From Mantamonas sphyraenae (Eukaryota; CRuMs; Mantamonadidae), in assembly GCA_026936335.1 (NCBI GenBank), contig JAPMXV010000027.1, positions 161,533 to 225,532 on the forward strand: a stretch of 64,000 bases of DNA. Reading direction: 5' to 3'. The notes under the pieces are model-generated. The model did no database searches. It saw nothing but the letters and a program-made list of their open reading frames with translations, and was not told where the DNA came from. A program made the translations under genes and the position numbers. The first letter of the stretch is position 1. Each line of letters starts with the position of its first letter. Positions 37,001 through 52,000 of the stretch are shown here, piece after piece.

Positions 37001-40000
37001 GTGGCAAACAGCAACTACAACGGAGCGGATACGCTGGCTGTGTTTGTGGACGACCTCGGCAACAGTGGTCTGGGAGGAGCACTGAACGACACGGCGAACG
37101 TGGCGATCACGGTTGTGGCTGTGAACGACGGCCCTGTGCTGAGTGTTGTGTCTGCACAGAGTGTGGCTGAGGACGTGGATCTGACGATCAACGGCATCAG
37201 CGTGACGGACGTGGACGTTGCAGGCAACGCATTCCAGGCGAACGTGAGCGTGAGCCAGGGTGTGGTGACCGCAGTGACGACGACGGGCCTGACATTCAGT
37301 GTGGGCGACGGTGCGTCGGACGCGACGATGAGCTTCACGGGCACGCTGACCCAGGTGCAGACGGCACTGGGTGTGCTGGTGTACCGCGGGGCACAGGATT
37401 ACAACGGCGCAGACACGCTTGTGGTGCGCGTGAGTGACCTGGGCAACGTGGGTGTGGGGGGAGAGTTGACAGACAGCGGCAGCGTGGGCATCACGGTGAC
37501 GCTGTGAACGACCGCCCTGCCATCACACCTGTGGGTGGAGTGAACGTGGACGAGGACACGGATCTGACGATTGCAGGCATCACTGTGACGGACATTGACG
37601 TGGGCGGAGAGTCCATGGAGATGAACTTGACGGTGACGCATGGTGTGCTGACGAGCGTGAACGCAGGCGGCGTGACGTTTGTGTCTGGCACGAGCAACGG
37701 AGGACGCAGTCTGGTGCTGAACGGCACGGTGACGGCGCTGAACGCGGCCATCGGGCAGGTGGTGTACCACGGCGACCTGCACTTCTTTGGCAGCGACTCG
37801 CTCGAACTGAGCGTGCGCGACAAGGGCAACACGGGAGCCGGCGGTGAGCAGACAGACAGCCAGAGTGTGGCGATCACTGTGAATGGTGTGAACGACGCGC
37901 TGGTGATCACTCTGCCGAGTGCACAGAGTGTGGCTGAGGACACGGATCTGACGATTGGTGGCATCAGCGTGAGCGATGTGGACGTGGCCGGATTTGCGTT
38001 CCGAGTGAACGTGAGTGTGAGCGCAGGCAGCCTGTGGCTGGGCAGCACGACGGGTCTGACGTTTGGCAGTGGCGACGGAGTGAACGACACGTGGATTGTG
38101 TTTGACGGGTCGATCACGGCTGTGAACGCAGCACTGTCGAACATGGTGTACCGTGGAGTGACACAGTACAACGGAGCAGACGGGCTTGTTGTGTGGGTGT
38201 CTGACCAGGGAGCAGTCGGGCAGCGGTGGTGAGCAGGTGTCGAACAAGACGCTTGTGATCAACGTGGTGGCTGTGAACGACGCACCTGTGCTGAGTGTGC
38301 CTGGGGCACAGAGCACGGCCGAGGACACTGCGCTGACAGTGAGCGGCGTGAGTGTGGCGGACGTGGACGTCGCGGCGGAGCGATGAACGTGAACGTGAGT
38401 GTGAGTGCTGGCCGAGTGTGGCTGGCGAGCACGAACGGCCTTGTGTTCAGTGCAGGCAACGGCAGCAGCGACGGACGGGTGGAGTTCAGCGGCAGCGTGA
38501 CGGATGTGAACAACGCGCTGGCGACAGTTGTGTACATGCCGGACAGTGCGTTCAACGGAGTGGACAGCATTGTGGTGAGCGTGAACGACGGTGGCAACAC
38601 GGGCAGTGGCGGAGTGCTTGGAGACAGTGGCAGCATTGTTGTGACTGTGTCGAGCGTGAACGACGCGCCTGTGCTGAGTGTGCCGAGTGGACAGAGCGGC
38701 GTTGAGGACACGGATCTGACGATTGGTGGGATCAGCGTGAGCGATGTGGACATTGCGGGCAGTCTGCTGCTGGTGAACGTGAGCGCAAGCCAGGGTGTGG
38801 TGACACTGGGCAGCATGAGCGGCGTGACGATTGTGGACGGAGCAGCATCGGGCACGAAGGATGTGCGCTTTGTGGCGACGCTGACAAACGCAAACGCGGC
38901 GCTGAACAACATTGTGTACCGTGGAGACGCGAGTACAATGGAGGAGACACGATCACGGTGACAGTGAACGACCAGGGAGCTAGTGGCACGGGTGGAGCAC
39001 TGGGCGACACGCGCACGATTGGTGTGAGTGTGAGTGCGGTGAACGACGCGCCTGTGCTGACTGTGCCTGGTGGACAGAACGTGAACGAGGAGACCGACCT
39101 GACGATCGGCGGTATCAGCGTGGCAGATGTGGACGCAGCAGCCGGTGTGGTTGCCGTGAACGTGAGTGTGACGTCTGGTCAGATGTGGCTGGGCAGCACG
39201 AGTGGCCTTGTGTTTGGTGCTGGCAACGGCAGCAGCGACGCAACGGTGCGTTTCACGGGCACGTTGACCAACGTGAACGCAGCGCTGACGAACCTGGTGT
39301 ATCGTGGCAACGCGAACTTCCAGGGCACGGACAGCGTGGTGTTGAGTGTGAACGATCTGGGCAACACGGGCGCGGGTGGAGCGCTGGGTGACAGTGCCGT
39401 GATTGTGGTGACTGTGGCCGAAGTGAACGATGCGCCTGTGCTGACGGCACCGGCCACTGTGAGTGTGAACGAAGACACGAGCAGTGCCATTGGCGGTCTG
39501 AGCGTGGTCGATGGCGACGTTGGCAGCGCGCGCATGCAACTGCGTCTGAGTGTGTCACAGGTGTGTTGAGCCTGGGTAGCACAAGCGGACTGTTGTTTGC
39601 TGTTGGTGACGGCGTGTCTGACAGCACGATTGAGTGCAACGGCACGGTGACGGATGTGAACGCGGCTTTGGGCAGCGTGACGTACGTGGCAAACAGCAAC
39701 TACAACGGAGCGGATACGCTGGCTGTGTTTGTGGACGACCTCGGCAACAGTGGTCTGGGAGGAGCACTGAACGACACGGCGAACGTGGCGATCACAGTTG
39801 TGGCTGTGAACGACGGCCCTGTGCTGAGTGTTGTGTCTGCACAGAGTGTGGCTGAGGACGTGGATCTGACGATCAACGGCATCAGCGTGACGGACGTGGA
39901 CGTTGCAGGCAACGCATTCCAGGCGAACGTGAGCGTGAGCCAGGGTGTGGTGACCGCAGTGACGACGACGGGCCTGACATTCAGTGTGGGCGACGGTGCG

Positions 40001-43000
40001 TCGGACGCGACGATGAGCTTCACGGGCACGCTGACCCAGGTGCAGACGGCACTGGGTGTGCTGGTGTACCGCGGGGCACAGGATTACAACGGCGCAGACA
40101 CGCTTGTGGTGCGCGTGAGTGACCTGGGCAACGTGGGTGTGGGCGGAGAGTTGACAGACAGCGGCAGCGTGGGCATCACGGTGACGCCAGGTGAACGACC
40201 GCCCTGCCATCACACCTGTGGGTGGAGTGAACGTGGACGAGGACACGGATCTGACGATTGCAGGCATCACTGTGACGGACATTGACGTGGGCGGAGAGTC
40301 CATGGAGATGAACTTGACGGTGACGCATGGTGTGCTGACGAGCGTGAACGCAGGCGGCGTGACGTTTGTGTCTGGCACAAGCAACGGAGGACGCAGTCTG
40401 GTGCTGAACGGCACGGTGACGGCGCTGAACGCGGCCATCGGGCAGGTGGTGTACCACGGCGACCTGCACTTCTTTGGCAGCGACTCGCTCGAACTGAGCG
40501 TGCGCGACAAGGGCAACACGGGAGCCGGCGGTGAGCAGACAGACAGCCAGAGTGTGGCGATCACTGTGAATGGTGTGAACGACGCGCTGGTGATCACTCT
40601 GCCGAGTGCACAGAGTGTGGCTGAGGACACGGATCTGACGATTGGTGGCATCAGCGTGAGCGATGTGGACGTGGCCGGATTTGCGTTCCGAGTGAACGTG
40701 AGTGTGAGCGCAGGCAGCCTGTGGCTGGGCAGCACGACGGGTCTGACGTTTGGCAGTGGCGACGGAGTGAACGACACGTGGATTGTGTTTGACGGGTCGA
40801 TCACGGCTGTGAACGCAGCACTGTCGAACATGGTGTACCGTGGAGTGACACAGTACAACGGAGCAGACGGGCTTGTTGTGTGGGTGTCTGACCAGGGAGC
40901 AGTCGGCAGCGGTGGTGAGCAGGTGTCGAACAAGACGCTTGTGATCAACGTGGTGGCTGTGAACGACGCACCTGTGCTGAGTGTGCCTGGGGCACAGAGC
41001 ACGGCCGAGGACACTGCGCTGACAGTGAGCGGCGTGAGTGTGGCGGACGTGGACGTTGCCGGCGGAGCGATGAACGTGAACGTGAGTGTGAGTGCTGGCC
41101 GAGTGTGGCTGGCGAGCACGAACGGCCTTGTGTTCAGTGCAGGCAACGGCAGCAGCGACGGACGGGTGGAGTTCAGCGGCAGCGTGACGGATGTGAACAA
41201 CGCGCTGGCGACAGTTGTGTACATGCCGGACAGTGCGTTCAACGGAGTGGACAGCATTGTGGTGAGCGTGAACGACGGTGGCAACACGGGCAGTGGCGGA
41301 GTGCTTGGAGACAGTGGCAGCATTGTTGTGACTGTGCTGAGCGTGAACGACGCGCCTGTGCTGAGTGTGCCGAGTGGACAGAGCGGCGTTGAGGACACGG
41401 ATCTGACGATTGGTGGCATCAGCGTGAGCGATGTGGACATTGCGGGCAGTCTGCTGCTGGTGAACGTGAGCGCAAGCCAGGGTGTGGTGACACTGGGCAG
41501 CATGAGCGGCGTGACGATTGTGGACGGAGCAGCATCGGGCACGAAGGATGTGCGCTTTGTGGCGACGCTGACAAACGCAAACGCGGCGCTGAACAACATT
41601 GTGTACCGTGGAGACGCGCAGTACAATGGAGGAGACACGATCACGGTGACAGTGAACGACCAGGGAGCAAGTGGCACGGGTGGAGCACTGGGCGACACGC
41701 GCACGATTGGTGTGAGTGTGAGTGCGGTGAACGACGCGCCTGTGTTGACTGTGCCTGGTGGACAGAACGTGAACGAGGAGACCGACCTGACGATCGGCGG
41801 TATCAGCGTGGCAGATGTGGACGCAGCAGCCGGTGTGGTTGCCGTGAACGTGAGTGTGACGTCTGGTCAGATGTGGCTGGGCAGCACGAGCGGCCTTGTG
41901 TTTGGTGCTGGCAACGGCAGCAGCGACGCAACGGTGCGTTTCACGGGCACGTTGACCAACGTGAACGCAGCGCTGACGAACCTGGTGTATCGTGGCAACG
42001 CGAACTTCCAGGGCACGGACAGCGTGGTGTTGAGTGTGAACGATCTGGGCAACACGGGCGCGGGTGGAGCGCTGGGTGACAGTGCCGTGATTGTGGTGAC
42101 TGTGGCCGAAGTGAACGATGCGCCTGTGCTGACGGCACCGGCCACTGTGAGTGTGAACGAAGACACGAGCAGTGCCATTGGCGGTCTGAGCGTGGTCGAT
42201 GGCGACGTTGGCAGCGCGCGCATGCAACTGCGTCTGAGTGTGTCACAAGGTGTGTTGAGCCTGGGTAGCACAAGCGGACTGTTGTTTGCTGTTGGTGACG
42301 GCGTGTCTGACAGCACGATTGAGTGCAACGGCACGGTGACGGATGTGAACGCGGCTTTGGGCAGCGTGACGTACGTGGCAAACAGCAACTACAACGGAGC
42401 GGATACGCTGGCTGTGTTTGTGGACGACCTCGGCAACAGTGGTCTGGGAGGAGCACTGAACGACACGGCGAACGTGGCGATCACGGTTGTGGCTGTGAAC
42501 GACGGCCCTGTGCTGAGTGTTGTGTCTGCACAGAGTGTGGCTGAGGACGTGGATCTGACGATCAACGGCATCAGCGTGACGGACGTGGACGTTGCAGGCA
42601 ACGCATTCCAGGCGAACGTGAGCGTGAGCCAGGGTGTGGTGACCGCAGTGACGACGACGGGCCTGACATTCAGTGTGGGCGACGGTGCGTCGGACGCGAC
42701 GATGAGCTTCACGGGCACGCTGACCCAGGTGCAGACGGCACTGGGTGTGCTGGTGTACCGCGGGGCACAGGATTACAACGGCGCAGACACGCTTGTGGTG
42801 CGCGTGAGTGACCTGGGCAACGTGGGTGTGGGCGGAGAGTTGACAGACAGCGGCAGCGTGGGCATCACGGTGACGCAGGTGAACGACCGCCCTGCCATCA
42901 CACCTGTGGGTGGAGTGAACGTGGACGAGGACACGGATCTGACGATTGCAGGCATCACTGTGACGGACATTGACGTGGGCGGAGAGTCCATGGAGATGAA

Positions 43001-46000
43001 CTTGACGGTGACGCATGGTGTGCTGACGAGCGTGAACGCAGGCGGCGTGACGTTTGTGTCTGGCACAAGCAACGGAGGACGCAGTCTGGTGCTGAACGGC
43101 ACGGTGACGGCGCTGAACGCGGCCATCGGGCAGGTGGTGTACCACGGCGACCTGCACTTCTTTGGCAGCGACTCGCTCGAACTGAGCGTGCGCGACAAGG
43201 GCAACACGGGAGCCGGCGGTGAGCAGACAGACAGCCAGAGTGTGGCGATCACTGTGAATGGTGTGAACGACGCGCTGGTGATCACTCTGCCGAGTGCACA
43301 GAGTGTGGCTGAGGACACGGATCTGACGATTGGTGGCATCAGCGTGAGCGATGTGGACGTGGCCGGGTTTGCGTTCCGAGTGAACGTGAGTGTGAGCGCA
43401 GGCAGCCTGTGGCTGGGCAGCACGACGGGTCTGACGTTTGGCAGTGGCGACGGAGTGAACGACACGTGGATTGTGTTTGACGGGTCGATCACGGCTGTGA
43501 ACGCAGCACTGTCGAACATGGTGTACCGTGGAGTGACACAGTACAACGGAGCAGACGGGCTTGTTGTGTGGGTGTCTGACCAGGGAGCAGTCGGCAGCGG
43601 TGGTGAGCAGGTGTCGAACAAGACGCTTGTGATCAACGTGGTGGCTGTGAACGACGCACCTGTGCTGAGTGTGCCTGGGGCACAGAGCACGGCCGAGGAC
43701 ACTGCGCTGACAGTGAGCGGCGTGAGTGTGGCGGACGTGGACGTTGCCGGTGGAGCGATGAACGTGAACGTGAGTGTGAGTGCTGGCCGAGTGTGGCTGG
43801 CGAGCACGAACGGCCTTGTGTTCAGTGCAGGCAACGGCAGCAGCGACGGACGGGTGGAGTTCAGCGGCAGCGTGACGGATGTGAACAACGCGCTGGCGAC
43901 AGTTGTGTACATGCCGGACAGTGCGTTCAACGGAGTGGACAGCATTGTGGTGAGCGTGAACGACGGTGGCAACACGGGCAGTGGCGGAGTGCTTGGAGAC
44001 AGTGGCAGCATTGTTGTGACTGTGTCGAGCGTGAACGACGCGCCTGTGCTGAGTGTGCCGAGTGGACAGAGCGGCGTTGAGGACACGGATCTGACGATTG
44101 GTGGCATCAGCGTGAGCGATGTGGACATTGCGGGCAGTCTGCTGCTGGTGAACGTGAGCGCAAGCCAGGGTGTGGTGACACTGGGCAGCATGAGCGGCGT
44201 GACGATTGTGGACGGAGCAGCATCGGGCACGAAGGATGTGCGCTTTGTGGCGACGCTGACAAACGCAAACGCGGCGCTGAACAACATTGTGTACCGTGGA
44301 GACGCGCAGTACAATGGAGTAGACACGATCACGGTGACAGTGAACGACCAGGGAGCAAGTGGCACGGGTGGAGCACTGGGCGACACGCGCACGATTGGTG
44401 TGAGTGTGAGTGCGGTGAACGACGCGCCTGTGCTGACTGTGCCTGGTGGACAGAACGTGAACGAGGACGTTCAGTTGACGATCACGGGTGTTTCGGTGAC
44501 CGACGTCGACGTGGGTGCAGGGCTGCTGCAAGTCAACGTGAGTGTGGCTTCCGGTCGTGTGTGGTTGAAGTCTCTGGCCGGCCTTGGAGTGGAAGCAGGC
44601 AGTGGCAGCGGTGATGCCAGCCTGCGTGTGGTCGGCAACCTGACGTCTGTGAATGCGGCGCTGTCCGAGATGGTGTACCAGGGCAACCTGCACTTTGTGG
44701 GTGCCGACAGCGTGGCGATTGCAGTGAACGATCTGGGCAACACCGGGTCGGGTGGTGCTTTGGGCGATGCACAGAGCATTGCGGTGACTGTGGCAGGTGT
44801 GAACGACGCGCCTGTTCTGAGTGTGCCGAGTGCGCAGAGCGGCATGGAGGACACGGACATTGCGCTCGGTGGCATCAGCGTGAGCGATGTGGACGTGGCT
44901 GCGAACGAACTTGTGGTTGATCTGCAGGTGAGCAGCGGTGTTCTGACGCTTGGCGGCACGACGACGGGCCTGACGTTTGTGACGGGCGGTCCGTCGCTGA
45001 ACGCCGTGATGCGCTTCCGAGGCAGCCTGACGAACATCAACACGGCGATGAGCAGTGTGGTGTACCGTGGCAACACGCACTACAACGGAGCGGACACGGT
45101 GCTGGTTACTGTGAACGACCAGGGAGCCGTGGGCATTGGTGGTGCTCTGAGCGATGCGGCCAATGTGTCTGTGACTGTGAATGCTGTGAACGACGCACCT
45201 TCGGTCGCTGTGGGTGGAGCCCAGAATATGGACGAAGACGAACTCCTCGGTGTCACAGGGATCTCTGTGGCGGATGTGGATGTCGCTGGAACAAGCATGA
45301 CGGTGAACGTAAGCGTGAGCCGTGGTGTGTTGACCCTGGGTTCGTCGACGGGACTTGTGTTTTCAAGTGGCGACGGAGCTGCTGATGCGTCGATGGTGTT
45401 TTCAGGCACGCTGACGAGTGTGAACAGTGCGTTGGCGACGCTGCAGTACCAGGGCAACCTGGACTTCAACGGATTGGACAACGTGGTCGTTGGCGTTAGT
45501 GACAACGGAGGTACTGGAGCTGTGGGGCGCTGTCAGCTTCCGCCAGCAAGCTTCTGGTTGTGAACGCGGTGAACGACAAGGTGAACATCACGGTGCTGGA
45601 CACGCAGAGCGTGAACGAGGACACGGACCTGACCATGTATGGCATCAGCATCTCTGATGTGGACATCGGAGGCGACACGATGCTTGTGAACGTGACGGTG
45701 ACGGAGGGCCTTGTGAGCCTTGGCAACACTGCAGGGTTGACGTTTACGCAGGGTGACGGTGCGGCGGACGCGGATGTGCGCTTCTCGGGCAACCTGACGG
45801 CAATCAACGCGGCGCTGAACGGCCTTGTGTATCGCGGTGCGCAGCACTGGAATGGTGCTGAGCTGCTGCGTGTGTGGGCGTCTGATCAGGGCTTCGGCAG
45901 TGCGAACGGCACGGTGACGGAGACGGAGAAGCTTCAGGTGATCAACGTGCTTGCTGTAAACGACGCGCCTGTGATCGGTGTGACAAGCAGCAGCGTGGCG

Positions 46001-49000
46001 ACGGCTGAGGATGTGAGCGTGAATGTGACTGGCCTGAGTGTGACTGACGTTGACGTGATGGCATCTGCAGTGTCTGTGAATCTGACTGCGACCAGTGGTG
46101 TGATGACGCTCGGATCGACGAGTGGGCTCGCTTTCACGCTTGGCAGTGGCAACTCGAACAAGGAGATGCAGTTCTCGGGCACCTTGACTGCAGTGAACGC
46201 TGCGTTGGCATCTGGCGTGTCGTATGTGGGAGATGTGCATTTCAACGGGGTTGACAGCATTGTGGTGACTGTGAGTGACCAGGGTGCAAGTGGATCTGGT
46301 GGAGAACAGACGGCAACGGCGACGATCGCTGTGAGCGTGAGCGCTGTGAACGACGGGCCTGTATTGAGTGTGCCCAGTGCACAGAACGCGGTGGAGGACA
46401 CTGATCTGACGATCGGTGGCATTAGCGTGAGTGACGTGGATGTGGCGGGCAGCAACGTGCGTTTCAACGTGAGCGTTAGCAACGGTCGCGTTTGGTTGGC
46501 AAGCACGACGGGCCTTGTGTTCGCAGAGGGCGACGGAGTGTCTGATGTGCGTGTGCGTGCAGAGGGCACGCTGACCGCGGTGAACGCGGCACTTGCCAGC
46601 GTTGTCTACCACGGCGATGCCAACTTTGTCGGTGTGGATAGCCTGCTTGTCTCTGTGGATGACAATGGCAACACCGGAAGTGGTGGCGTTTTGTCTGCGT
46701 CGAATGTGGTGAGCATCGTGGTCGCGAGTGTGAACGATGGACCTGTGCTGAGCGTGCCCGGTGGTCAGAGCGCTGTGGAAGACACGACGCTGGTGATCAA
46801 CGGTATCAGTGTGAGCGACACGGACGCGGGAACGGGACAGATGTACTTCAATGTGACGAGCGTGAACGGTGTTGTGACTTTTGGCACAACCACGGGTTTC
46901 ACGTTTGTGGTTGGCGACGGAGTGTCAGACAGCCGTGTGGAGTTCACGGCATCGCAGCAGGCGTTCAACGCGTCGATGATTGCGAGTGGCCTGGCGTATC
47001 GCGGCAACGCCCACTTTGAAGGTGCAGATGTGATCACGTTGACAGTGAACGATCAAGGCAACACAGGCGGATCGGCATTGAACGACACGCGCACGATTGG
47101 TGTGAGTGTGAGTGCGGTGAACGACGCGCCTGTGCTGACTGTGCCTGGTGGACAGAACGTGAACGAGGAGACCGACCTGACGATCGGCGGTATCAGCGTG
47201 GCAGATGTGGACGCAGCAGCCGGTATGGTTGCCGTGAACGTGAGTGTGACGTCTGGTCAGATGTGGCTGGGCAGCACGAGCGGCCTTGTGTTTGGTGCTG
47301 GCAACGGCAGCAGCGACGCAACGGTGCGTTTCACGGGCACGTTGACCAACGTGAACGCAGCGCTGACGAACCTGGTGTATCGTGGCAACGCGAACTTCCA
47401 GGGCACGGACAGCGTGGTGTTGAGTGTGAACGATCTGGGCAACACGGGCGCGGGTGGAGCGCTGGGTGACAGTGCCGTGATTGTGGTGACTGTGGCCGAA
47501 GTGAACGATGCGCCTGTGATGACGGTGGTGTCCAGTGTGAGTGTGAACGAAGACACTGCATCTGCCGCTGGACTGGTCTGTCGCTGGTCGATCGCGACGT
47601 CGGCAGCTGGCGACATGCGACTCAACTGAGTGTGTCACAGGGTGTGCTTAGCCTGGGTAGCACAAGCTGTCTGTGTATTTCAGCTCTGGCGATGGTGATT
47701 GCGTGTCTGACAGCACGAATATGCAACGGCAACGTGACGGATGTGAACGCGGTGTTGGGCAGCGTGACGTACGTGGCAAACACGCACTACAACGGGGCGG
47801 ATACGCTGGCTGTGTTTGTGGACGATCTCGGTAACAGTGGTCTGGGAGTGTGCACTGAACGGACGTCGCAAACGTGGCGATCACGGTTGTGGCCGTGAAC
47901 GACGGCCCTGTGCTGAGTGTTGTGTCTGCACAGAGTGTGGCTGAGGACGTGGATCTGACGATCAACGGCATCAGCGTGACGGACGTGGACGTTGCAGGCA
48001 ACGCATTCCAGGCGAACGTGAGCGTGAGCCAGGGTGTGGTGACCGCAGTGACGACGACGGGCCTGACATTCAGTGTTGGCGACGGTGCGTCGGACGCGAC
48101 GATGAGCTTCACGGGCACGCTGACCCAGGTGCAGACGGCACTGGGTGTGCTGGTGTACCGCGGGGCACAGGATTACAACGGCGCAGACACGCTTGTGGTG
48201 CGCGTGAGTGACCTGGGCAACGTGGGTGTGGGCGGAGAGTTGACAGACAGCGGCAGCGTGGGCATCACGGTGACGCAGGTGAACGACCGCCCTGCCATCA
48301 CACCTGTGGGTGGAGTGAACGTGGACGAGGACACGGATCTGACGATTGCAGGCATCACTGTGACGGACATTGACGTGGGCGGAGAGTCCATGGAGATGAA
48401 CTTGACGGTGACGCATGGTGTGCTGACGAGCGTGAACGCAGGCGGCGTGACGTTTGTGTCTGGCACACGAGCAACGGAGGACGCAGTCTGGTGCTGAACG
48501 GCACGGTGACGGCGCTGAACGCGGCCATCGGGCAGGTGGTGTACCACGGCGACCTGCACTTCTTTGGCAGCGACTCGCTCGAACTGAGCGTGCGCGACAA
48601 GGGCAACACGGGAGCCGGCGGTGAGCAGACAGACAGCCAGAGTGTGGCGATCACTGTGAATGGTGTGAACGATGCGCTGGTGATCACTCTGCCGAGTGCA
48701 CAGAGTGTGGCTGAGGACACGGATCTGACGATTGGTGGCATCAGCGTGAGCGATGTGGACGTGGCCGGATTTGCGTTCCGAGTGAACGTGAGTGTGAGCG
48801 CAGGCAGCCTGTGGCTGGGCAGCACGACGGGTCTGACGTTTGGCAGTGGCGACGGAGTGAACGACACGTGGATTGTGTTTGACGGGTCGATCACGGCTGT
48901 GAACGCAGCACTGTCGAACATGGTGTACCGTGGAGTGACACAGTACAACGGAGCAGACGGGCTTGTTGTGTGGGTGTCTGACCAGGGAGCAGTCGGCAGC

Positions 49001-52000
49001 GGTGGTGAGCAGGTGTCGAACAAGACGCTTGTGATCAACGTGGTGGCTGTGAACGACGCACCTGTGCTGAGTGTGCCTGGGGCACAGAGCACGGCCGAGG
49101 ACACTGCGCTGACAGTGAGCGGCGTGAGTGTGGCGGACGTGGACGTCGCGGGCGGAGCGATGAACGTGAACGTGAGTGTGAGTGCTGGCCGAGTGTGGCT
49201 GGCGAGCACGAACGGCCTTGTGTTCAGTGCAGGCAACGGCAGCAGCGACGGACGGGTGGAGTTCAGCGGCAGCGTGACGGATGTGAACAACGCGCTGGCG
49301 ACAGTTGTGTACATGCCGGACAGTGCGTTCAACGGAGTGGACAGCATTGTGGTGAGCGTGAACGACGGTGGCAACACGGGCAGTGGCGGAGTGCTTGGAG
49401 ACAGTGGCAGCATTGTTGTGACTGTGTCGAGCGTGAACGACGCGCCTGTGCTGAGTGTGCCGAGTGGACAGAGCGGCGTTGAGGACACGGATCTGACGAT
49501 TGGTGGGCATCAGCGTGAGCGATGTGGACATTGCGGGCAGTCTGCTGCTGGTGAACGTGAGCGCAAGCCAGGGTGTGGTGACACTGGGCAGCATGAGCGG
49601 CGTGACGATTGTGGACGGAGCAGCATCGGGCACGAAGGATGTGCGCTTTGTGGCGACGCTGACAAACGCAAACGCGGCGCTGAACAACATTGTGTACCGT
49701 GGAGACGCGCAGTACAATGGAGGAGACACGATCACGGTGACAGTGAACGACCAGGGAGCAAGTGGCACGGGTGGAGCACTGGGCGACACGCGCACGATTG
49801 GTGTGAGTGTGAGTGCGGTGAACGACGCGCCTGTGCTGACTGTGCCTGGTGGACAGAACGTGAACGAGGAGACCGACCTGACGATCGGCGGTATCAGCGT
49901 GGCAGATGTGGACGCAGCAGCCGGTGTGGTTGCCGTGAACGTGAGTGTGACGTCTGGTCAGATGTGGCTGGGCAGCACGAGCGGCCTTGTGTTTGGTGCT
50001 GGCAACGGCAGCAGCGACGCAACGGTGCGTTTCACGGGCACGTTGACCAACGTGAACGCAGCGCTGACGAACCTGGTGTATCGTGGCAACGCGAACTTCC
50101 AGGGCACGGACAGCGTGGTGTTGAGTGTGAACGATCTGGGCAACACGGGCGCGGGTGGAGCGCTGGGTGACAGTGCCGTGATTGTGGTGACTGTGGCCGA
50201 AGTGAACGATGCGCCTGTGCTGACGGCACCGGTCCAGTGTGAGTGTGAACGAAGACACGAGCAGTGCCATTGGCGGTCTGAGCGTGGTCGATGGCGACGT
50301 TGGCAGCGCGCGCATGCAACTGCGTCTGAGTGTGTCACAGGGTGTGTTGAGCCTGGGTAGCACAAGCGGACTGTTGTTTGCTGTTGGTGACGGCGTGTCT
50401 GACAGCACGATTGAGTGCAACGGCACGGTGACGGATGTGAACGCGGCTTTGGGCAGCGTGACGTACGTGGCAAACAGCAACTACAACGGAGCGGATACGC
50501 TGGCTGTGTTTGTGGACGACCTCGGCAACAGTGGTCTGGGAGGAGCACTGAACGACACGGCGAACGTGGCGATCACGGTTGTGGCTGTGAACGACGGCCC
50601 TGTGCTGAGTGTTGTGTCTGCACAGAGTGTGGCTGAGGACGTGGATCTGACGATCAACGGCATCAGCGTGACGGACGTGGACGTTGCAGGCAACGCATTG
50701 CAGGCGAACGTGAGCGTGAGCCAGGGTGTGGTGACCGCAGTGACGACGACGGGCCTGACATTCAGTGTGGGCGACGGTGCGTCGGACGCGACGATGAGCT
50801 TCACGGGCACGCTGACCCAGGTGCAGACGGCACTGGGTGTGCTGGTGTACCGCGGGGCACAGGATTACAACGGCGCAGACACGCTTGTGGTGCGCGTGAG
50901 TGACCTGGGCAACGTGGGTGTGGGGGGAGAGTTGACAGACAGCGGCAGCGTGGGCATCACGGTGACGCAGGTGAACGACCGCCCTGCCATCACACCTGTG
51001 GGTGGAGTGAACGTGGACGAGGACACGGATCTGACGATTGCAGGCATCACTGTGACGGACATTGACGTGGGCGGAGAGTCCATGGAGATGAACTTGACGG
51101 TGACGCATGGTGTGCTGACAAGCGTGAACGCAGGCGGCGTGACGTTTGTGTCTGGCACGAGCAACGGAGGACGCAGTCTTGTGCTGAACGGCACGGTGAC
51201 GGCGCTGAACGCGGCCATCGGGCAGGTGGTGTACCACGGCGACCTGCACTTCTTTGGCAGCGACTCGCTCGAACTGAGCGTGCGCGACAAGGGCAACACG
51301 GGAGCCGGCGGTGAGCAGACAGACAGCCAGAGTGTGGCGATCACTGTGAATGGTGTGAACGACGCGCTGGTGATCACTCTGCCGAGTGCACAGAGTGTGG
51401 CTGAGGACACGGATCTGACGATTGGTGGCATCAGCGTGAGCGATGTGGACGTGGCCGGATTTGCGTTCCGAGTGAACGTGAGTGTGAGCGCAGGCAGCCT
51501 GTGGCTGGGCAGCACGACGGGTCTGACGTTTGGCAGTGGCGACGGAGTGAACGACACGTGGATTGTGTTTTGACGGGTCGATCACGGCTGTGAACGCAGC
51601 ACTGTCGAACATGGTGTACCGTGGAGTGACACAGTACAACGGAGCAGACGGGCTTGTTGTGTGGGTGTCTGACCAGGGAGCAGTCGGGAGCGGTGGTGAG
51701 CAGGTGTCGAACAAGACGCTTGTGATCAACGTGGTGGCTGTGAACGACGCACCTGTGCTGAGTGTGCCTGGGGCACAGAGCACGGCCGAGGACACTGCGC
51801 TGACAGTGAGCGGCGTGAGTGTGGCGGACGTGGACGTCGCGGGCGGAGCGATGAACGTGAACGTGAGTGTGAGTGCTGGCCGAGTGTGGCTGGCGAGCAC
51901 GAACGGCCTTGTGTTCAGTGCAGGCAACGGCAGCAGCGACGGACGGGTGGAGTTCAGCGGCAGCGTGACGGATGTGAACAACGCGCTGGCGACAGTTGTG

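Larger units (their letters stand above)
37121..39805 (+). repeat. Array unit 8 (7 domains), most damaged mid-array unit
   Basis: 2685 bp; five indels at 37501, 38219, 38374, 38931 and 39561, each at a site where other units differ. The net change of -3 matches the length. Confidence 0.9.
42495..47894 (+). repeat. Array unit 10, long form (14 domains)
   Basis: 5400 bp. A 42495 to E 44031, H 44415, I 44799, J 45186, K 45569, L 45956, M 46346, N 46730, F 47117, G 47501. One base lost at 45524; the G domain is 394 bp and blended. Confidence 0.9.
47895..50586 (+). repeat. Array unit 11 (7 domains)
   Basis: 2692 bp; extra bases at 48466 (two), 49505 and 50233 account for the +4. Confidence 0.9.
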
